The notes beneath the pieces are model-generated. The model was not told the origin of the DNA, did not search any database, and saw nothing but the letters and a program-made list of their open reading frames with translations. Both the position numbers and the translations under genes were made by a program. DNA of 20,292 nucleotides from a virus. Of this stretch, positions 13,100 to 19,700 are shown in pieces. Numbering within the stretch: position 1 is the first letter of the stretch; every line of letters begins with the position of its first letter. The stretch is taken from the IMG/VR virus record IMGVR_UViG_3300030328_005535, positions 1 through 20,292 of that record; one strand, written 5' to 3'.

Positions 13100-13680
13100 A
13101 ATACCTCGTAATTGATACCGAAACTTCTGGACTCAATCCAATGATACATGAGCTCCTTGCTTTTGGGGCTATCGTTTTAATAGATGGAGTAGTAACAGAA
13201 ACAATCGAAATCAAAATCAAACCAAAGCATCTCGAAAATGCAGATCCCGAAGCTCTCCACATAAACGGTTATAACGAAAGAACCTGGAGACGAGCTATGC
13301 TACCCGAGCAGGCTGTATATCGAATACAATCTTTTCTCTATCGTCATCAAGATGCTGTGACTGTTGGTCATAATTTCAGCTTTGATAAAAAGTTTATCCA
13401 GGCTCTTGCAAACAGACAGGAGCAGATTTTGCCGATCCCATATCCCTATCTTGATACAATGGACATAGCGCGTACAATCCTTGCTCCATACGGATTGCAA
13501 TCGATGAAACTTGAGGAGATTTGCAAATTTGTAGGTTGGAAACGAAGAAGAGCTCACTCAGCTCTTTCCGATTGCGAAGATTGTACAAAAATCCTTCTCA
13601 ACATGTCTCCTCCTACCTGGAGATTTATCTTGAGACTGAAAACAATGAGCAAAATCAAGAAGCTCAAAGAGTTGTTTTAA
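13096..13680 (+). CDS. DnaQ-like 3'-5' exonuclease (DEDDh)
   Basis: The 194-residue product has all five DEDDh residues: Asp7 and Glu9 in VIDTETSGL (ExoI), Asp97 in GHNFSFDKKF (ExoII), and His154 with Asp159 in RRAHSALSDCEDC (ExoIII). These bind two metal ions and cut single-stranded DNA or RNA from the 3' end. LHINGY is the segment typical of the DnaQ/epsilon family. The start at 13096 follows GGAG; an in-frame start at 13066 lies inside the preceding small gene and has no ribosome site. As a stand-alone proofreading-type exonuclease in a replication operon without a polymerase here, it may act in recombination or end-processing, or assist a polymerase encoded elsewhere. It is the last gene before the convergent terminator. 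Confidence 0.9.
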   Translation: MKYLVIDTETSGLNPMIHELLAFGAIVLIDGVVTETIEIKIKPKHLENADPEALHINGYNERTWRRAMLPEQAVYRIQSFLYRHQDAVTVGHNFSFDKKFIQALANRQEQILPIPYPYLDTMDIARTILAPYGLQSMKLEEICKFVGWKRRRAHSALSDCEDCTKILLNMSPPTWRFILRLKTMSKIKKLKELF

Positions 13681-13718
13681 ATTGAAAAGAGCAGGAGGCA
13701 AGTACACCCCTCCTGCTC
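13681..13718. terminator. Bidirectional-type terminator between convergent operons
   Basis: GAGCAGGAGG (13689-13698) and CCTCCTGCTC (13709-13718) form a perfect 10-bp stem with a 10-base loop. On the minus strand it is followed by TTTTCAATTT (13688 down to about 13681), a fair T-rich tail, so it best ends the late minus-strand operon. Lying eight bases past the exonuclease stop, it may also stop the rightward operon, though the plus-strand side has AAAA rather than T residues. Confidence 0.75.
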
Positions 13719-13749
13719 AAAACAAGTACAACACTACGACAAAAAAAAT

Positions 13750-13953
13750 TTATTCTTCTAAATCTTCAAGAATCTCAATACCAAGTTGTAACAAATCAGC
13801 TCCGAGCTCTCGGAGCTCTTCTTTTGTGAACCCGTCTTTTCCAAACTTGATCGCTTTTGCGAGCAGCTTTATGACTCTAAGCACTGAGACTTCAGTTTTA
13901 ATATTTTTCATATTTTTAATTCCTAATTTATTTATTTGAACTTTATCGAACAT
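13750..13953 (-). CDS. Small unknown protein following the holin-like gene
   Basis: The 67-residue product is helical and amphipathic: a basic front half (MKNIKTEVSVLRVIKLLAKA, from residue 15) and an acidic back half (TKEELRELGADLLQLGIEIL then EDLEE). The start at 13953 forms TAATG with the holin-like gene's stop and has GAGG upstream; ATG 13911 (residue 15) also has an AGGA and could be the true start. I know no family. Its place right after a holin-like gene suggests a lysis accessory or antiholin, but no membrane helix is clear, so this remains open. Confidence 0.55.
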   Translation of the reverse strand: MFDKVQINKLGIKNMKNIKTEVSVLRVIKLLAKAIKFGKDGFTKEELRELGADLLQLGIEILEDLEE

Positions 13954-14270
13954 TATCCAACCCTCAAAAATTTGGCTTTGATCTCTTGCACTATATCAAC
14001 AATATGATCAACTTTTTGCTCAAGCAAAGCCAATCTCCTCTCAACATCAGTTAAATCTTTTTCGAGAGATTGTCTAATTTTTTCCTCTTTATCCTGGTAA
14101 CCCTTGATCACATCATCATAACGACCGCGCAGATCTTTGATGTTTGCTTCATTTTTTGATTCGCGCTCATCAGCTCTCTTTTGCTGGTCCTTGTATTGCC
14201 AAAGAAGAAACATAGCAAAAGCCGCGTTTGCTCCTCCAGACATTAACAAATTTGTAATCGGTTCTTCCAT
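13953..14270 (-). CDS. Holin-like protein (BhlA/XhlA-type layout)
   Basis: The 105-residue product has an N-terminal membrane segment (about 5-24: ITNLLMSGGANAAFAMFLLW) followed by a highly charged coiled coil to the end (QQKRADERESKNEANIKDL ... VERRLALLEQKVDHIVDIVQ). One membrane helix plus a charged coiled tail is the layout of BhlA, UviB and XhlA-type holins and holin-associated proteins. It would open the membrane for the amidase at 2673-3113, which has no signal peptide. The start at 14270 has GGAGAGG close by. The gene is far from the amidase on this map. A structural coiled-coil membrane protein is the alternative. Confidence 0.7.
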   Translation of the reverse strand: MEEPITNLLMSGGANAAFAMFLLWQYKDQQKRADERESKNEANIKDLRGRYDDVIKGYQDKEEKIRQSLEKDLTDVERRLALLEQKVDHIVDIVQEIKAKFLRVG

Positions 14271-14286
14271 TTTCCTCTCCTGGAGA

Positions 14287-14313
14287 GAGCAAGGAGGTGA
14301 GAGCTCCTTGCTC
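14287..14313. repeat. Perfect 10-bp hairpin upstream of the holin-like gene
   Basis: GAGCAAGGAG (14287-14296) and CTCCTTGCTC (14304-14313) pair perfectly around a 7-base loop. It lies between the fibre stop and the holin ribosome site. There is no T run on either strand, so it is not a standard terminator; it may protect or pace the transcript. Its arms resemble those of the terminator at 13689-13718. Confidence 0.55.
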
Positions 14314-14339
14314 AGTTAGGAACATCAGATGAGTAAGAG

Positions 14340-15977
14340 TTAGCTCCAGAATAAAATTGATATGGTATCTCCATTGTTTGGAGCAGTACCGAAAGTAATA
14401 CGACCATTACCAGATCCACCAGTTGCAGAAACAGAATACTGATCTTGACCAGATGGAGAAGAGGCAACTTTTTGCATCGCCAAACCATTACGATAAGCAA
14501 CAACACCAGAAACGAAGTTTGCATCAATCGCAGCAGATACATCAAAAGTAGCAGCAGATCCGTTACCAGTAAAGCTCTCATAGTTTGGAGAGAAATTAAC
14601 CTTTGCAGAGGTTACGGCTCCATTGTTAATCTTATCGGTAACAATTGCATTGTTACGGATAGCAGCTGTCACAACAGCCTCAGAACCGCCAGACTGAGCA
14701 AGCATACCAGAAGCAATTCCACCATCAGCAACTTTAATACCTGAGCCACCAACAGCCAAAGAGGAACCATCAAGATCAATAGTAAGATCAGATACAGCAG
14801 CTGAACCGTTGTAACTGGTCATTGAGATTCCGTTTCCAGCAGTCAAAGCGTTTAGGTTTGCACCAAGAGCAACTCCTGAGATTGTGCTGTTTGCGAGCTT
14901 TGCGTTTGAAATGCTCCCAGCGAGCATCGAATCGCTAACACCTGCAGCCTTAATTCTTAGGCTATCAGAGTTTATTTCAAGCGAAGAATCATCAACATTA
15001 ACAGATAAAACTTGAGACGAGATACCAAGACCAGCTCCAGCAACACCAGAAGCAATTTCTAAATTTCCAGCATTATCAGCAAGTCCAGCTCCTTTATTGA
15101 TTTTCTCTGCTGTAATCGAACCGGCGAGCATCGCATTGCTAATTCCTGCAGATTTGACTTTTAAAGCATTTGACGAAATCTCAATCGAAGAACCATCAAC
15201 TTGAACAGCAAGATCAGAGCGAGCAGCTGAACCGTTGTAAGATGTCATAGCGAGAGCTGAACCACTAACAACACTCAACGTATTGAGATTGCTACCAAGA
15301 GCAATTCCTGAGATTGTGCTGTTGCTGAGCTTTGAATTCGCAATACTCCCGCCGAGCATCGCATTACTGATTCCTCCAGATTTAATTCTCAGGCTATCAG
15401 AAGCAATCTCAATAGAAGCATCGTCTACAGAAACAGCTAAAGTGTTTCCCGTTTTTGATAATCCATCTCCAGCAACGATAGTAGCAGCACCAGTGAACTC
15501 AGTGAATGTAATCGCTGTTGAGCCTAGAGTAACAGTATCATTCGTACAAACAAAACCAACGTCACCATTCAAAGTTCCTTGACGAACAAACAGAGCAGCT
15601 CCAGGAAACTCAGCTCCAGCATCTAAATCAGTTGAGCGCGTCCAGTTTGCACCAGCAGCGACGATATAAACGCCATTTTCAGAGCCTGTTGACTGGTCCT
15701 TAACTAAGACACGGTCGCCAGCTGATAACGATACACCATCAATTGTTTGCGTATTATTGAGCGTAATGTTTGCAGTTGTCGCAGCCTTAACAGAATCTTT
15801 AAAATGCAATCCAGCAGCGATGTTATCAACGTATGCTTTTGTAGCAACGTCAGAAGTTGCAGAAGGACTCGAAGCGCGAAGAGTACCGGACGAATAATCG
15901 AATGTTCCGGTTAAATCAATTTTTGCAGAGGTGACAGCAGTATTTTTCAACTGCTCCGTAGAAATTTGAATAGCCAT
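14340..15977 (-). CDS. Tail fibre/spike protein with internal repeats
   Basis: A 545-residue protein rich in Ser, Ala, Gly and Asn. The N-terminal segment (about 45-120: VATKAYVDNIAAGLHFKDSV, then GDRVLVKDQSTGSENGVYIV) is the common 'AYVDN...KDSV...VLVKDQ' fibre module. The middle (184-426) carries four imperfect repeats starting VDDASIEI, VDGSSIEI, VDDSSLEI and LDGSSLAV, each continuing with a LxIKxxGIxxxML pattern, as in trimeric fibre shafts. The C-terminus (about 470-545: AIDANFVSGVVAYRNGLAMQ, then ITFGTAPNNGDTISILFW) looks like a small beta-sandwich and is shared with the 85-residue product at 15996-16253. It probably contacts the host receptor. AGGAG lies ten bases before the start. CTCGAG and GAGCTC words, common elsewhere, are absent here. 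Confidence 0.82.
   Translation of the reverse strand: MAIQISTEQLKNTAVTSAKIDLTGTFDYSSGTLRASSPSATSDVATKAYVDNIAAGLHFKDSVKAATTANITLNNTQTIDGVSLSAGDRVLVKDQSTGSENGVYIVAAGANWTRSTDLDAGAEFPGAALFVRQGTLNGDVGFVCTNDTVTLGSTAITFTEFTGAATIVAGDGLSKTGNTLAVSVDDASIEIASDSLRIKSGGISNAMLGGSIANSKLSNSTISGIALGSNLNTLSVVSGSALAMTSYNGSAARSDLAVQVDGSSIEISSNALKVKSAGISNAMLAGSITAEKINKGAGLADNAGNLEIASGVAGAGLGISSQVLSVNVDDSSLEINSDSLRIKAAGVSDSMLAGSISNAKLANSTISGVALGANLNALTAGNGISMTSYNGSAAVSDLTIDLDGSSLAVGGSGIKVADGGIASGMLAQSGGSEAVVTAAIRNNAIVTDKINNGAVTSAKVNFSPNYESFTGNGSAATFDVSAAIDANFVSGVVAYRNGLAMQKVASSPSGQDQYSVSATGGSGNGRITFGTAPNNGDTISILFWS
14700..15428 (-). repeat. Four imperfect repeats of about 68-76 residues in the fibre shaft
   Basis: Units begin at residues 184, 260, 328 and 402 of the fibre, each with (V/L)D-x-(A/S)S and a downstream IKxxGI...ML core (last unit IKVADGGIASGML). 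DNA copies are visible: a GAACCGTTGTAA word near 14805 and 15230, and a CTGAGATTGTGCTGTT word near 14877 and 15309. Recombination among units could change fibre length. Confidence 0.7.
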
Positions 15978-15995
15978 TGTAGCAATTCTCCTATG

Positions 15996-16253
15996 TTAGT
16001 TTTCGATGTAGATAATCATTATATTATCGTTATTGTTTGGGGTAAAACTTGTTTGAAAAATTGTACTTGAGGTCTGAGTTATATCAGCTGGCAGTTGTAG
16101 TAAACCATTGTGATACACTTGCAGAGTATCAGATTTGTAAGCAGGATCAACCGTAAAATTTACAGTTGAGCCGTCGACTTGATCTGATATATCTGCAATC
16201 TTGTAATCAACAGTCTCAGCTCCTCCGGTCTTAAATGGAGAGGCTACTGGCAT
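15996..16253 (-). CDS. Small virion/tail-fibre-associated protein (beta-sandwich)
   Basis: An 85-residue protein, mostly beta strands: VNFTVDPAYKSDTLQVYHNG, LLQLPADITQT, and a C-terminal FTPNNNDNIMIIYIEN. The pattern 'VYHNGLLQ ... F-x-P-NN-x-D-x-I-x-I-x-Y' matches the last domain of the neighbouring fibre (YRNGLAMQ ... FGTAPNNGDTISILFW), so the two share a domain. Such domains usually cap fibres or bind sugars. The start overlaps the previous gene's stop as TAATG and the gene ends 18 bases before the fibre start. It may be a fibre-tip component, a fibre-attachment protein or a fibre chaperone. Confidence 0.65.
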   Translation of the reverse strand: MPVASPFKTGGAETVDYKIADISDQVDGSTVNFTVDPAYKSDTLQVYHNGLLQLPADITQTSSTIFQTSFTPNNNDNIMIIYIEN

Positions 16254-16681
16254 TACTCACTCCATACAATGTAAGAATTTGTAAGAGTGCATGTACCTTG
16301 ATCAATTTTGATGAAAAGATAAACTTGATCAGTATTTGCAAAATGTTTAAAGGGAAGCTTGAATTCAAACGCGGCAAATCCTGAAGTTGCTGTTGTAAGA
16401 CCTAAAGCCAATTGACCAGCTGTATCAGGGAAAAAAGTTAAATCTCCATCCGAATCACAACATAAACGCGCGGTTATTGTTGGAGTTGCTGAGCCTCCTG
16501 AGATGGTTTTTACATGTACATAGAATCCTTCAACCTTGTTTAAAAAGGGCCCAGAAGTATCTATAGTTTCAGCTTCTAACAAATTATGTAAATGAAATTT
16601 TGCTTTGTTAAACGAATTACCAATAAGAGTTACATCTCCAGTAACATCACTTGAGTGATAAAAATTTCCAGTTTTAGCCAT
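16253..16681 (-). CDS. Small structural protein upstream of the fibre genes
   Basis: A 142-residue, beta-rich protein starting at ATG 16681, seven bases after AGGAG. Visible strands include GDVTLIGNSF, KFHLHNLLEAETID, VEGFYVHVKTISGGSATPTI, FAAFEFKLPFKHFANTDQVY and LFIKID. There is no catalytic motif. It lies between the giant virion protein and the fibre-related genes and is coupled to the 85-residue gene, so it is probably a virion or fibre-linked component. I do not recognise the family. Like the fibre genes, it has no CTCGAG or GAGCTC sites and probably belongs to the same exchanged block. Confidence 0.6.
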   Translation of the reverse strand: MAKTGNFYHSSDVTGDVTLIGNSFNKAKFHLHNLLEAETIDTSGPFLNKVEGFYVHVKTISGGSATPTITARLCCDSDGDLTFFPDTAGQLALGLTTATSGFAAFEFKLPFKHFANTDQVYLFIKIDQGTCTLTNSYIVWSE

Positions 16682-16721
16682 TTTTCTTCTCCTTCTTCAA
16701 AATGGTTCAATCATTTATATA

Positions 16722-19700
16722 TCAAAGATCTATTATATTCAAATCATTATTATTTTCTGGTGGTGGTGGTGGTGTTGAGGTATCAAGACTTTTTTCAATC
16801 TTTTGCTCTTTACCTCCTCTCTGAATCCGCCTCAATTCCTTGATGCGATTCTCAAGCTCCTCCTCTCTCTTGATGAGCTGAAATAAATCAAAAGATTCAG
16901 TTTTTTGCATACCAAATGGAGTCGTAAAACCGATGAGAGAGGTGAGCTTACCAATCTCGCCAAGTTTTTGAGAGCTGGTTCCTTCAGTTGCAAAAAACTT
17001 GGAATAATCTTTGGCTGGTGTTCCAAGAAACAAATAATCAAGAGCATATTTTGAAAATACGTTCCATCGTTTTTGTTGAGCTGCATTGAGCTGATAAGTA
17101 TAAAAAGTTTCTTTTCCTTCTTTGGTAATACCACTAACACCACCTTTCTCTTCTCCTGTTGGAGTTGGTATAACCTGACCACCAACAACAACTTGAAGGA
17201 GAGAAGCGATCTCGTTTGGATCTTCAGAGTATGTATTTTTTATAATGTTCACATATTCAGAAGGAATTCTTTTTGCCCTACCAAATTCAGACTCCAACCC
17301 CAACAATCTTTTAAATTGAGGAGCGAGCTGCTTTTGTGTAACAGCCGAAATACCTTCAGAAGCGATTTGAGTTGCGAGTAATATTGCATCAATCGCAGGG
17401 ATCGGAGGAGTCGCCAAATACCAGTCCTTCTCTTGTCCTTTTTGCACATCAAGAACCGTTCTAAACATTGTGTACTCAGGAAAAAACGCTTGATGAGGAA
17501 ACCGTTTACCACCATTGAGCTCAGCAGCAAGAGCTTCAACACCACGATCAAACTTGAGCACGTTCATATATCTGTTTAATTTCTTTGTTTTTAATAAACT
17601 TTTTAAAAGAGTTGTAAAGTTTTGTCTGTTAAAACTGTAGAAAATAAAGAAATAAGAAGCTAAAGCCTTCTCAGCAGGAAACATATCATTATAATCAAAG
17701 AGAGAACGACGAGCCAACTGAGTTGCCTCTTCAATACTCCGCCCCTCTTCAAGAGCTTTGATCATCGCTCCAGCTCGAAAAACTAAATCTTCAGTAACAG
17801 TCAAATCATTGAGGTTACTTGGAGCATCTTTAATAAAATCAATAACTCTCTTTGAGATTCCTTCTCCTTTTCCTCCAGCTCGTTTTAACCAGGATAAAAA
17901 CGCGTCATCGTTTACCGCACTGGTCATAAATGAAAACTCAGAACGAACACCGGATCGACGAACAGCCTCATATATATCACCATAAGTGTACACAGCTCCT
18001 CCAGGAGCACGAACAGCAATCTCATTAACTTTACGAGCTCCAGGAGAAGAAGCAAAGAACGCAACATCAAAGCCCTTCTTTGTTGCTGATGCTCCTATAA
18101 CTTTACCGATTGTTGAGTACATGATAGCGTTTGCTGTTAGTACGTTTGCACCGTGAAAGCGTGGACGCATAGCAAGAAGTACAGTATAACGAAAAGAATT
18201 CATTTGATTGAAAAACTTCTTTACAGCAAGAAAACCTTTTGGAGTTGCAGAAACACTTCTCAAAAAAGTATCTAAATCTTTGGTCAAAGAAGAAGCGCGT
18301 CCTTCTGTCAGAGCTCTATTGATTTGAGAGTAGTATTCTTCTCCAACGATAGCAGCGGCAAACTTTTTATTACTACCATTGAACAAATCATCCAAAAGAC
18401 TTTTCATACCAGCAAGATCAAGATGAGTATAATCAGAGAGTCCGTTTTTCCTGGTAATTACCTCAGCATATTCAATCGCTTTGCGAGCAACATCAGGCTC
18501 CAAACCTATATCAAGCAAATTGTCATATATATACGAATATGGAACAATTCTATTATGACCGAGAAGAACAGCTTCTTTAACTGCATCCTGAAAAACTTTA
18601 TCATCAATATTTTTTCCAGGAAAAATTGCTGTTGTTGTTGTTGGTGTAAATTCTTTATTAATTACATTCAAGAGCTTCTTATCTTTGATGCGAGCCGTCT
18701 CAGCATTGTAAAACAAACCAAGTCCAATTTCACCTTTTACTTTCTCCAGTTCAGCAGCTTTAATCGTTTTAGGCTTAACATTTACATTAACAATTCTTTC
18801 ACCATCAACAACACCAGTATCAAGTTTTACTTTCCATCCTTCAATAAACTGCTCATACAATCTCCAAAAATCGCGAGGAGAATCAATAACTTGAGAAGCA
18901 AGATCCAAAGATTCTTTTCTTAGCATCCTCTTACCTGCTTGATTGAGTATATTGTTATCGTAAAGTTTTTGAGCTCCAATCACATTATCAATGATGTTTT
19001 CATAACTCTTTGAGTCATAAAACAGACGATCAAACGACCAACGGAAAACCTCATCAAGAATTTGCTTTTGTCTTGCCAGCCCTCGAGCATCTTGCCGAGC
19101 TCCAACAGTGATCACACCAAGAGCCTCCATCCTACTTATATTTATATCAGGATCTTGAACATATAAAGCACGTTGCTCAGCACTCTTAAGCAAACCATTG
19201 ATCTCTCTTTTAGCCTTTGTATCAAGCGTTGAAGCCTCCTGCTGAATCTCTTTTACCAATACTCTCAGCTCAACACTCGTATCCTTCATCGTTTGAGGTA
19301 TTGATGGAGTTGTATTGTTTTTGAGTATCTTTTTTGATGCAGCAGAATACAAATCTTTTAGTACATCAAAACCACCAAACGCGCGCTCTTGAGTCCCCTC
19401 AGCCTCCAGGAGCTTCTTTTGCTCTCTTGCTGGTAATCTTGATATATCCTCTCGAGTAGCTATATCCGATTGTAATGCTCTTGCTGTATTGTCTATATTC
19501 GTATCAATGAGCAACCTATAATCATCCAGGTACAACTTGCCCTCATCTATTGACGCAGCAATAAAACTCTTTTGAGAAGGAGGAAGATTGAGCTCCTGGA
19601 GAAGAGGTTTGAGAGCATCCTGTTGCTCTTCTGTAATCTTGAAAAAGTTTGTTGGTACTCCTTCTTTTGTTACCTTGCCTCTTTGATATGCAATACCAAG

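Noticed and set aside
13750-14270. Spanin or toxin-antitoxin pair
   Set aside because: There is no lipobox, no second membrane anchor, and no toxin or antitoxin motif; holin-like plus unknown small protein fits better.
14287-14313. Intrinsic terminator between fibre and holin-like genes
   Set aside because: The stem is perfect, but neither strand has a T run after it; kept only as a hairpin repeat.
16732-16760. TATAAT on the minus strand near the end of the giant protein gene, as promoter for the fibre block
   Set aside because: The hexamer 17 bases upstream is CCAGAA, a poor -35 match, and there is no TGn extension in the right place.
16755-16772. Tandem GGT/ACC repeat as a microsatellite or regulatory element
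   Set aside because: It simply encodes the short poly-Pro stretch at the end of the giant virion protein.
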